Below, one piece after another: positions 1 to 8,408 of a stretch of 51,166 nucleotides of DNA. Under the pieces are notes generated by a model. It was not told the origin of the DNA. It worked only from the letters and a program-made list of their open reading frames with translations, and did no database searches. A program made the translations under genes and the position numbers. Source of the DNA: Phycisphaerae bacterium (GTDB lineage: Bacteria; Planctomycetota; Phycisphaerae; UBA1845); NCBI GenBank assembly GCA_024102815.1, contig JAGFJJ010000079.1:1-51166 (forward strand), read 5' to 3'. The first letter of the stretch is position 1. Every line of letters starts with the position of its first letter.

Positions 1-1534
1 CCACCCACGTGAAGTGCGGCGCGGTCGGTGCCGCGGATACCGCCTGCAGCGTGGCCGAGATGTCGAAACCGCTCACGTTCCGGTTCGGCGGGGTCCACGA
101 GTTCGCCGGCGTGGGCGGCGTGGTCGAACCATCGCCACCGGCCGAGAACAGACCCACCACGTCCGCCCAGAAGCGGGCGTTCGCAGCCGTCGGACGAGCC
201 GCGGTGAAGACCGTCAACGGCGGCGAGAAGCTGGCACCGTCGTTCGTCGCGGTGACCTCATACGCACGACCCGTGCTCGAAGCGGCATTGTCGCCCGGGG
301 CGATCATGCAGCCACCGACATGGATCCGCGTCAGCGAGGTCCAGTCGTTGAGGATCGGGGACGCATCGGACACCACGAAGGTCAGGCCCTGTCCCACCAC
401 CGACGCCGGCGTCGTACGCGGCGTGCTGATGTAGTACTGGGAACCCGAACCCACGTCCTTCACGCGGTAGCCCACGTTCGTATGACCGGCATCCGGGGCG
501 AAGCTGACGTAACGCTGCTTCACCGCACCGTGCGGATAGGTCGGGACAGCGGTGGGTGTCGCTGGCAGGGGCGCCGATAAAGCGCCGCCGAGGAATCCGC
601 CGGACAGCTCGTACGTCCCGCCGGTTGCGACACCGGCGTCGGCTTGACCAATCGCACCGAGCAACTTCATTGTCGCACCGACGCTGACGACACCGCCTCC
701 GTGAACCGAGTGCCATTTGATTGCGAACACCGGCAGTGGACAAGTACACGTCATCGCGTCGCATTCACCCGGGCAGGCGCTGTCATCGGTACCGTCGCAT
801 TGCTCGCATTCTTCCACGATGTTGTTGCCGCAAACCGGCGGAGGCGCACAAGTACATTCATTAGAATGTCCGGGCGGGTAGCAGGACGAGCAGGCGCATG
901 CGGAGTTGTCAATTCCGTCGCACTCCTCTCCGAGAACCGATTGCACAACGTTGTCGCCGCATTCGCCGCAAGTAACGCCGCCACAGTTACTTCCGTCGCC
1001 TTGATAGCTGCCCGAGGCATCGGCGCAGCCGGCAGCAGTTGTACCGCTGATGCACGCGTCCGGGAAACAGCAGGCACCGCGAAGTGGTGGGTTGCAGGGA
1101 TCGGGCATCATTGCGCAGAACGTGCCGTTGCCCGCGTAGTCGCCGGCGAAACTATCACAGAGTGGCAGCGGGAAGTCGGCACACGTTCCTCCAAAGCAGC
1201 ATGCACCGGCGCCCAGAGAGCACGTTGCCCCAAGTGTGCAGGTCGTTCCGTAGCCGAGAAAGGCGCCGCCGGCCTGGCTGCACTACGACGGCGACAGGTC
1301 CGGTATGCAGCCCGTTCCGACGCAGCACGCGCCGAGTACACCCGAGCAGTCAACGCCCGAACAGTCCGTACCTGCCCCAAGAAACGTCCCAGACGTCGAG
1401 CAACCCGCCTCGTCGGTCATCGTGCATGAACCGCCGGAATTGCAGCAGGCGCCGGTTTGTGCCTCGGCCGGGACCGGACCAAGCCCGATCGCGATGCCCA
1501 TCATGGTCCCGATCAACAGTTCTATTCGCCGCAT
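1..1534 (-). pseudogene. Secreted GACC-repeat protein with dockerin-like C-terminus, interrupted by an in-frame TAG; runs off the left edge
   Basis: The start ATG (1534) opens a signal peptide (MRRIELLIGTMMGIAIGL...AEAQ). Four cysteine repeats beginning GACC follow, then two segments resembling DUF4215/Myxo-disulfide repeats (CGDNVV...EECDG and CGNNIVEECEQCDG), and a C-terminal region with the phrases RFWADVVG, WTPPN and GFDIS. That last region matches the C-terminus of the large secreted protein at 45487-51045. A TAG at complement(1283..1285) stops the reading after 83 residues, in the second GACC repeat. The same frame then stays open from 1282 to the window edge and keeps encoding recognisable domains, so this is one gene with a single stop and no frameshift. 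The stop may be a recent nonsense mutation (for example from CAG), a sequencing error or a read-through codon. The start overlaps the stop of the upstream gene by one base (TAATG), which suggests translational coupling. I infer an extracellular structural role; no enzyme domain is visible. Confidence 0.75.
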
Positions 1535-3426
1535 TACTTCGCCTCCTTCCCACGGAAGGCGACCATGCTGCGCTCGAGCCGCTCGATTCGGCCCTGGAGC
1601 GTTTCAATCTGTTCCTGCTGGGTGGCGATAAGCTGCTGTTGTTCGACGAGTCGCTCAGCCGCCCGCGCGCCAACCGTTGTGCTTGCGGTGGTGGTAACGC
1701 CGCCCTTCTCCGCTTCGAGTCGCTGCACCTTCGCATGAAGGGCCTTGACTGCTTCGACCAGCAGCGGGGTCATCCGGGCATAGTCCATACCGATGGCATC
1801 GGTGCCGTTTTCTTCGTAGGCAACAATCTCCGGCAGGATCTTGCCGACTTCTTCGGCGATCATGCCTACGTCGTGCTCTGCGCCATGCGCGGCGTCCCAG
1901 TCGAAATAGACCCCCCGCATTTGGTCGACCTTCTCCAGAGGATTCTCGATCAGCTTGATGTTGTGTTTCCAGCGGATGGAGGACGAGGAGCCGTAATCCG
2001 TGCCCGCGCCGGAAGCGTAAAAGTCGAATCCGCTCGAGCTGTTGCTCACACCCCGAACACCGTAACTGGTTCCGCTGGACTGCAGCGCAACGCCGATCAC
2101 ACCGGTACCGCTCGGATTGGCATTCAATCCATAGACCCCCCAACTGCCCGCGCCGTTGCCAAACCCACGGACGGCCGAGGACGGCCCAATCACGTCAAGC
2201 GTGAACCCTGTGTCCGGCGAATTGGTGCCAATTCCGACGTTTCCAGTCTGCGTGAGCACCATCCTGTTGGTCGAATTCATCTGCACTTCGAGTCTGTCGC
2301 CACTCGCTTCGTTGATGCGGAAATTCACCGAGGCCCCGCCATCCTCTCTGAGGACGATGTTGGGATTGGCGTCATCGACCGTCCCCTCAATTCGGATCCC
2401 GTTTCCGCCCGCGGTCGATTCCACCACGTGGAGCGCTGAATCCGGCGCGTTGGTGCCGATGCCCACGCCCCCGGCCGCGCTGATCAGGAACTGATTGGGG
2501 CCGGTGGAGACGAACTTGTTTCCTGATCCGTGCGTGCTGTCGGCCCAAACGAAGGTACCTTCGTCGCCGTCGGCGTCACCCACGGTAGCCGCGTCACGGA
2601 CTTCGGCGTACCGGCCGGCGGCAAAGCTGTGATCGCCGCCGGCGCGGTTGTTCTCACCTCCAGGAGTCGTGGCGTATTCTCCGATTGCGTCACAGTTGTA
2701 TCCGCCGCCGCTGGTGGCTGCGCGAGCGAAGGCGGCATTGTTGCTGCCGCCGGCCACCGTCGCGTAACTGGCGCCGGAGTAGTTCGAAAAGCCACCGCCG
2801 ACTGTTGCGTATGGGGCGTTGGAGGGATCGCCGTCGTCGGTGCCGGCACTAATGTGCCGACCGCCTCCCACCGTGCAATAGTCATCGTGAATCTCGATCG
2901 GCCCGACGAAGTCTCCTGGGGAACCACCACCGCCAATGGTCGCACCGACCACTCCACTGCCGATAACGTTGGCTCGTGAGCCGCCGAGGATATTAGGGCT
3001 CTCCACGTCATCGATCGTATACAGCCCCGGCAGTGCCAGTGCGTGCGGTGCCGGGGTCAGCTCCTGCCGCGGATCCAGCAACGTCAGCGCTGGACTGCAT
3101 GGTGACGGGCAGCAGACGCTGATCTCCAACCAGCGGGCTTCCCCTGTGAACGCCACCACAGCGAAGTCGAGTGGTGTTGTGAAGAGGCCGTCCTCCACGT
3201 CAATGGTCTGGGCGATCGTGCTTCCCACTTGATTCCCCGCGGCTGCCTCATCCCAAAGCGTGAATTCGAAGTCGCAGGTGTCTGTTACCGCGACGCCATC
3301 GTCAACGAGCACTCCCTGATAGGTGAACGTCGTTCCGAGCTCCACGGCCAGACCGGGTACGCTCAAGCCAAGCAGAGCGACCGTACCTGTGGCAATCCCG
3401 AGCAATACGCTTTTATCGCACCTCAT
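1534..3426 (-). CDS. Exported YadA-head-like protein with C-terminal S74 (endosialidase-type) autochaperone domain
   Basis: The 630-residue protein has a signal peptide (MRCDKSVLLGIATGTVALLG...GLAVE). A long beta-structured N-terminal half contains repeats of the type ATVGGG-x-xN-x-A, typical of left-handed trimeric YadA-like heads (about residues 140-320). Residues from about 480 form a peptidase S74 domain: SSIRWKHNI keeps the Ser and Lys five residues apart that serve as the catalytic dyad in phage tail-spike chaperones, followed by GVYFDW and DVGMIAEEV. The C-terminus is a glutamine-rich coiled coil (LVEQQQLIATQQEQIETL). In known S74 proteins this domain drives trimerisation and cuts itself off; trimer formation here is inference. 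I chose the ATG at 3426 over the one at 3507 because GGGAGG lies 6 bases upstream and the signal peptide then begins correctly. The gene follows the sigma factor/kinase pair on the same strand. Confidence 0.85.
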   Translation of the reverse strand: MRCDKSVLLGIATGTVALLGLSVPGLAVELGTTFTYQGVLVDDGVAVTDTCDFEFTLWDEAAAGNQVGSTIAQTIDVEDGLFTTPLDFAVVAFTGEARWLEISVCCPSPCSPALTLLDPRQELTPAPHALALPGLYTIDDVESPNILGGSRANVIGSGVVGATIGGGGSPGDFVGPIEIHDDYCTVGGGRHISAGTDDGDPSNAPYATVGGGFSNYSGASYATVAGGSNNAAFARAATSGGGYNCDAIGEYATTPGGENNRAGGDHSFAAGRYAEVRDAATVGDADGDEGTFVWADSTHGSGNKFVSTGPNQFLISAAGGVGIGTNAPDSALHVVESTAGGNGIRIEGTVDDANPNIVLREDGGASVNFRINEASGDRLEVQMNSTNRMVLTQTGNVGIGTNSPDTGFTLDVIGPSSAVRGFGNGAGSWGVYGLNANPSGTGVIGVALQSSGTSYGVRGVSNSSSGFDFYASGAGTDYGSSSSIRWKHNIKLIENPLEKVDQMRGVYFDWDAAHGAEHDVGMIAEEVGKILPEIVAYEENGTDAIGMDYARMTPLLVEAVKALHAKVQRLEAEKGGVTTTASTTVGARAAERLVEQQQLIATQQEQIETLQGRIERLERSMVAFRGKEAK

Positions 3427-3603
3427 GATTCCTCCCATCCTTCCAGGTTTGCGAAATCCGGTCCCGATACCGAAACTAGCGCGACCCACGATCGACTTGG
3501 ACGGCAAGGGACAAATTTTTCTTGGAAGAATCGACGATCGGCCGGCCTAGGAGGGCTGGGAGCGGTCGTGATGAAGAGGGAAGCCCGGAGGGATTATCGC
3601 AAC

Positions 3604-5790
3604 TTATTCACTCTCGCCGGAGCGTGGAACCCGCGGAATCGGCTTTTCAAACTGGGGAAGGAGCTTCTCTCGCCAGGCAAGCGCCTTTTCGGATTCGCCC
3701 ATGTCCTCATACATGCCTGCGAGCATGCGGACGATGCCCTGGGTCCAGCCGACTTCCGCTCCGCGCGACGTCGCCAAGATCTCGTATCCTTCCAGGAAGG
3801 CACTCTCTGCCTCCTCGTATCGCTCGAGCGCGCGCAGGTGCGCACCGAGGTGTCCCAGCGCGATACCCATCGAGGAGAAGGGTGAAGGCCGGGTCTCGCG
3901 GTAAATGCGAACGATATCTTGCAGGATCTCAACGGCTTCCTCGACGCGGTCGGTCCGACCATAGAGAATGGCAAGTCCCAGCATGGCATCGAGTGTTTGC
4001 GGGTGTGCTTCACCATACCTGGCGCGAACGGCCTCGTACATGCGCATGACAATCGGCTCCGCCTCCTCAGCGAAGCCGTTGTATAGGTAGTCATTCGCGA
4101 GGATGTGCGAGACATCCAGGGTCATGGGGTCAGCCGGCCCGAGATGTTCCACGCTCCATTCGAGGATTTCACTTAGCGCGGCGCACTTCTCACCGAAATC
4201 GATTTCGGAATCGGATCGGACGACCATGAAACGGGCCTTCATCGCCTGTGAACTGCCGGCGCCCGCGGACGCAGTTTCCAGTTCGAGCAGATCGCGGGCA
4301 ATGAGCAACGATTCCTCACCCTCATCATTCCAATACAGGGCTTCGGCCAGCTCACGCATCGCTTCGCGCGTTTCATCTCGCGTTGGCCCAAAATGCTCAA
4401 CCCGAAGCCCCAAGGCGCGCTGAAAGTGGGGAATGCTCTCGGCCGGGAGTCCTAGGGAAAGATAGGATCGACCTATGGCGCGACGGATGGAAGATTCAAC
4501 AAGCGGTTCCCCTGCGAAACGGCCTTCGACACTTGCGGCCGCGCGGTCGAGCACTTCGCGCATCGTAAGATCGGGATTGTCCGTATTCGCAGGATCGATG
4601 GCTGCAAGCAGGTCATCCGTGAGGAAACTGTTGATGCTCTCTGCCACTCGTGTACGATCGCGGGCTCTTTCCCGGGCCCGGGAAGCCTGAACGGCCAGTG
4701 TCGTCGATACGGCAGTTGCGGCGATAAGCACGGACGAGATCATTATGGATACTGCGACTGCAGTCCTATGTCGCCGTACGGTTTTGGCCAGACGGTAGGC
4801 AAGCGTGTTTGACGCTGCCGCTATGGGCAGCCCCTTCAAGTAGCGACGAATATCCTCCGACATGGCTTCCACAGACGGGTATCGTCGCGCAGGTTCAGTC
4901 GCCAAGGCCGTCATCAGGATGGCATCCAATTCGGTGTCGAGTTCGGGATTCATGGAGCCGGGACGCGGGGGATCCTGCCAGCGCTTTTCGAGGAATTCCG
5001 CCAGGGGCATCTCCGTTTCCCGTGGCAACCGCCCTGTCAGCATCCGATACAGCACGGCCCCCAGCGAGTACACGTCGCTGCGCGTCTCGCTGAATCCGCG
5101 TTGCCCGGCAAGCTTCTCCGGTGCCGCATATGCCGGCGTGCCGACGAATCCCTCGGTCGCGGTCAACGTCGACAGGCCGTCCGCCTCAGCGAATTTCGCC
5201 AGCCCGAAATCCAGGATGCGCGGCACATTGTCTGTGCCGACGATGATATTCGTGGGCTTGAGATCACGGTGGATTACGCCACGCTCGTGGGCATGTTCCA
5301 CGCCGGCGCAGATGGCTCGGAACATCGCCAGAAGCTGAGGAAGCGCCCGACGATCCCGTCCTACCTCGTCGGACCAAGCATCAACTGGTTGTCCGTCGAC
5401 CCACTCCATGGCAAGGACGGGTAGTCCATCCACAAACTCCATGCCGTAAACTGTAAGGATCGATGGGTGGTTTAACGTTGCGGCCGCCTCAACTTCCCGC
5501 GCCAGGCGGGCCCGCATTTCGAACCCGGCCAGGGAACCGCCAAGCAGGCGTTTTATAGCGATGTGCCGCTTGGTTCGCGGTTGAATGGCCTTGTAGACGA
5601 TTCCCTGTGCACCGCGACCGATTTCCGCCAGCAATTCGTATTCACCGATGGAACCAAGCGTTACGGGCGATTCGGCTCCACGGATCTGATCGATCCATTG
5701 ATCACTGTCGAAGGCAAAGCCTTCCACAACAAGGTCGGCCGCGCTCTCCTCCGGACTAGCCTGACGATTCGGATCGGGATTCCCCGGCAT
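3604..5790 (-). CDS. Membrane Ser/Thr protein kinase with C-terminal TPR region
   Basis: The 728-residue protein has a PknB-type kinase domain from about residue 51: glycine loop GRGAQGIVYKA, catalytic lysine in AIKRLL, HRDLKPTN catalytic loop, DFG in LDFGLAKF, and GTPAYAAPE. One transmembrane helix follows near residues 340-365 (VAVSIMISSVLIAATAV). The remaining region has helical TPR-like repeats rich in phrases such as LGLPAESIPHFQRAL and RYEEAESAFLEGYEIL, which would lie on the far side of the membrane. The start at 5790 is preferred to 5823 because an AGGAAGAGG sequence precedes it; it still overlaps the sigma factor gene by 35 bp. Sigma factor/kinase couples of this type are common in planctomycetes, where the kinase is thought to signal to the partner sigma factor. 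The substrate is unknown. Confidence 0.9.
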   Translation of the reverse strand: MPGNPDPNRQASPEESAADLVVEGFAFDSDQWIDQIRGAESPVTLGSIGEYELLAEIGRGAQGIVYKAIQPRTKRHIAIKRLLGGSLAGFEMRARLAREVEAAATLNHPSILTVYGMEFVDGLPVLAMEWVDGQPVDAWSDEVGRDRRALPQLLAMFRAICAGVEHAHERGVIHRDLKPTNIIVGTDNVPRILDFGLAKFAEADGLSTLTATEGFVGTPAYAAPEKLAGQRGFSETRSDVYSLGAVLYRMLTGRLPRETEMPLAEFLEKRWQDPPRPGSMNPELDTELDAILMTALATEPARRYPSVEAMSEDIRRYLKGLPIAAASNTLAYRLAKTVRRHRTAVAVSIMISSVLIAATAVSTTLAVQASRARERARDRTRVAESINSFLTDDLLAAIDPANTDNPDLTMREVLDRAAASVEGRFAGEPLVESSIRRAIGRSYLSLGLPAESIPHFQRALGLRVEHFGPTRDETREAMRELAEALYWNDEGEESLLIARDLLELETASAGAGSSQAMKARFMVVRSDSEIDFGEKCAALSEILEWSVEHLGPADPMTLDVSHILANDYLYNGFAEEAEPIVMRMYEAVRARYGEAHPQTLDAMLGLAILYGRTDRVEEAVEILQDIVRIYRETRPSPFSSMGIALGHLGAHLRALERYEEAESAFLEGYEILATSRGAEVGWTQGIVRMLAGMYEDMGESEKALAWREKLLPQFEKPIPRVPRSGESE

Positions 5791-6376
5791 CGGTATGGTC
5801 CTCTTCCTGAATCTGCCCCGCAATCAATTCGCCCAGCCGTTTCTGAATTCGCTGCTTGACCTTGTGTACGGACTGCGCCGAAACGCCGAACGAATCCGCG
5901 AGTTCGGCAGCCGATTGACCCCCAAGCAATCCCTCAAACAGGGCGACGCTCCGCGGCTCGAAGGTAGCTCGGACGGTCTGCATTGCGAGCCGGTAGTGGT
6001 GATTGACCCACTCCTGGTCCCAGACTGTGTCCTGTTCGACCTCGGCCTGAAAGACTGCCAGCACTGCTGTGTCTAGCGCCCGGGGAGCCTGATTTGGACG
6101 CGCAAAGTGGCGGGCGATGGCGTTTCGCACCGTACGACGAAGATAATCGCGAAATCGCCCTCGCCTGGGATCGTATTCGAACGTCCGGATTCCCTTGCAC
6201 AGATTGATCCAAACGAGTTGCTGGACGTCCTCACAGTCAGCCATCTGCAGACCCCTGCGAAGGCAATAGCGCACAATGAGCTCGCGATACCGGGCCTCGA
6301 ATTCACGCCAGGCATTCAGGTCGCTTGGATCGCGTACACGAACCAGCAATGAAGGTTTAGTCGACTCGAAAGGCAT
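5756..6376 (-). CDS. ECF-type RNA polymerase sigma factor (planctomycete kinase-linked type)
   Basis: The 206-residue protein starts MPFESTKPSLLVRVRD, the usual opening of planctomycete ECF-like sigma factors (TxxSLLxRLRD...AWxEF). Region 2 contains YCLRRGLQMADCEDVQQLVW and FRDYLRRTVRNAIARH. Region 4 contains the helix-turn-helix ELADSFGVSAQSVHKVKQRI. The upstream ATG at 6442 would add 22 unconserved residues, so 6376 is chosen. Its 3' end overlaps the kinase gene, so the two are almost certainly cotranscribed and translationally coupled. I infer that the factor directs transcription in response to the kinase, perhaps of the secreted proteins just downstream. Confidence 0.88.
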   Translation of the reverse strand: MPFESTKPSLLVRVRDPSDLNAWREFEARYRELIVRYCLRRGLQMADCEDVQQLVWINLCKGIRTFEYDPRRGRFRDYLRRTVRNAIARHFARPNQAPRALDTAVLAVFQAEVEQDTVWDQEWVNHHYRLAMQTVRATFEPRSVALFEGLLGGQSAAELADSFGVSAQSVHKVKQRIQKRLGELIAGQIQEEDHTDAGESRSESSG

Positions 6377-6685
6377 GTTTCCCGGCCCGTTACAGCGTAG
6401 ATTTGAACTAGCCCAGTCCTCCCAGAATACCACCATCAACATGCGTGGCCAAGCAGCCCGACGAGACCGCCCTGCTTGGACATCAGCGAAGGCACTATTG
6501 GCGCGAGGCCATCCTGGTTGGACCCATAAACAGTCTCAAGCCGGGCTGCTTTTCCAAGTAACCGCCCATCGCATCCCGCTCATATCACTCCGAACACCGA
6601 CGAACAGGGCGAAACGGGCGTATCCGAGCGGTTGGGCGTGTCCAAGCGTAAGTCCCTGCGGCAGCAACAGTACACATTTGGGTGA
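6377..6685. other. Intergenic region between sigma factor gene and ATPase pseudogene
   Basis: This 309-base stretch should hold the promoter of the sigma factor/kinase operon on the minus strand, but I could not identify a convincing -35/-10 pair. The part next to 6686 may contain more of the decayed ATPase gene, because the ATPase frame is stopped by a TGA at 6683. I see no other gene. Confidence 0.5.
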
Positions 6686-7542
6686 GGGACAGGCTCACAA
6701 AGCCTGTCCATGATGCAGGCGGTCAGTCAGCCGCTCGCAGGCCGTACGGCCGTGCACAACCTGCTGCCACTCGCACGCAACGAAACGCAGCGCTTTATTC
6801 GCCATTCCGCGTCATTAAAGGAGGTCTTGTTCACTGGCGGCTACCCACGTATCCTCGACCAACGACTTCAGCCGAGCGAGTGGCTGGGCTCGCATGTTCG
6901 GACCTACTTTCGTCTGGTTTCCAATACGGTCGACTTGGCCACCTTCCAGCGATTCGTGCAGTTGTGCGCGGGCCGGACCGCGCAACTGATAAACCCGTCA
7001 TCATTGGCTGTTGATTCGGGAATCACGCAACCCACTGCGAAGGCTTGGCTATCGATTCTTGAGGCGACGTTCATAGCGTTTCGACTGCCGCCGTATTTCG
7101 GGGACATCGGCAAGCGTCTGGTCAAAACTCCCAAGCGGCATTCTTATGATACGGGTCTTGTGTGTTGGCTGCTGGGAATTCGAGAGCCCTCGCAACTTCG
7201 ACTGCACCCCTTGCGCGGCCCCATCTTCGAAACCTGGGTGGTTTCGGAAGTACCTAAACATAGACTTAACCGTGGGGAGCATGGGGGCTGTTCTTCTATC
7301 GTGACCGACATGGGTCGGAGGTGGACCTGATCATAGACGAAGGGCGGAGACTGACTGCCATGGAGTCGGAATCCAGACAGACCGCCACCGCGGAGGTTGT
7401 GAGCGCTGGTCGGCAGGTTGCCGATGTCCTGGCCAGCGCCTGTCGCGTAAGACGCTGTGTCGTATTCGGCGGCGGAAGCAACCAGGAACGCAATGATGTT
7501 GAAGTTCTGTCCTGGGATTCTCTCGACACACGGCGTTGGTGA
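6686..7542 (+). pseudogene. Remnant of an AAA ATPase with DUF4143 domain, 5' truncated and frameshifted
   Basis: In-frame residues GTGSQSLSMMQAVSQPLAGR, followed by a segment containing LFTGGYPRI, TYFRL and DLATFQRF, match the C-terminal half of bacterial DUF4143 ATPases. The N-terminal half with the Walker A and B motifs is absent; a TGA at 6683 and unrelated sequence lie upstream. Near 7284-7289, in a run of five G, the frame shifts. One frame ends at 7330, while the continuation (LFFYRDRHGSEVDLIIDEG...) is read in another frame and ends at 7542 with VVFGGGSNQERNDVEVLSW, a normal end for this family. Two independent defects show it is not functional. These ATPases are often strain-variable accessory genes, which fits a decayed insertion here. 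Confidence 0.8.
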
Positions 7543-8408
7543 TCGCGCGATTCTCGGATGGTCCCCGAAACGAACGGTTGTTGAGAAATACGTGTAGTCC
7601 GCCCGAATTCCTTGTCCACCTGTGTCCACCGGTGTAACTGGGTGTCACGGTATGTCAAGCGTCGAGCGGCGACGCATACGAGTTGTGGTGTTTTGACCGA
7701 TTGGAGAGGGTTGCCCGCTTAATCGATTCCCCCCGCCTCCAGTGTAAACCGTTTACTTGCATAAAGTCGCGATTCGGGTATCGGTGCGATTTCATCGTGT
7801 ACTCGCTTTTCTTGAAGCCATAGCCTCGTGAAATGAAAGCACTTACGTTCCGAGAGCGGGCGGATTCGTACCCCGCCTGACCACAGGCTGCTGAAGACCA
7901 TCGCAGAATGATCTCGCGGATGCAGATGATCGGACCAATTGTATTTGGTTGCTGAAGCGGATGTCCAGAAGCGAGGTCGACACGGGCCGCGCCACAGCCT
8001 CACACGCGTTGAAATAATCCACGCGCAGGGAAACGATGAGAAACTCAGGCCTATATTTGGTACCAGCCGCGCAGTGTCGACGCCGTGATTGGCCGCCCTG
8101 CTACCCGTCAGGGAATTTCGCACTCTTGTGCGTGAGCTCTCGCCAAGTGTCGCGTGAGGATCGAGCGAGCGAAGCTGGCTGGGCGTTGGGAGACGCCGCT
8201 CCTCGGACGGAATTAAAGAGGCGCGAATCACGTGCACGCGGCCTCCTGCGATCATGGCCAGCCCTGCTGCAATCTGGAGAAGCAGATGGATTCTCGCGAT
8301 TGGCTGCGCTGAAGCGGCAGTTGCCCTATCGCCTCCGCCCGCGCGAGGGCCTTCCGCGATTGTCCTGGCGCCTCAAACACATACTACCAGCCGAACCCGA
8401 CCTGGCGG
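7543..8408. other. Gene-free stretch between ATPase pseudogene and TldD/PmbA-like pair
   Basis: About 870 bases without a convincing gene. Open frames here (for example on the minus strand at 7719-8255) give basic, low-complexity translations with no motif. A short direct repeat, TGTCCACC twice with a 10-base period, lies near 7615-7630. No terminator with a T-run is obvious downstream of the TldD/PmbA-like operon, which ends at 8409. Confidence 0.5.

Noticed and set aside
258..764. Minus-strand open frame at 258-764
   Set aside because: It is in a different frame from the GACC-repeat gene, and its translation is Arg-rich with no motif. The true frame is open here but has no local start or stop.
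644..2439. Plus-strand open frames at 644-1429 and 1084-2439
   Set aside because: They lie opposite the GACC-repeat and S74 genes and give basic, low-complexity translations; the minus strand has recognisable domains throughout.
7719..8255. 178-codon minus-strand frame in the gene-free stretch
   Set aside because: It is rich in Arg, Ser and Trp, with no ribosome site, motif or protein-like pattern; it looks like chance in high-GC DNA.
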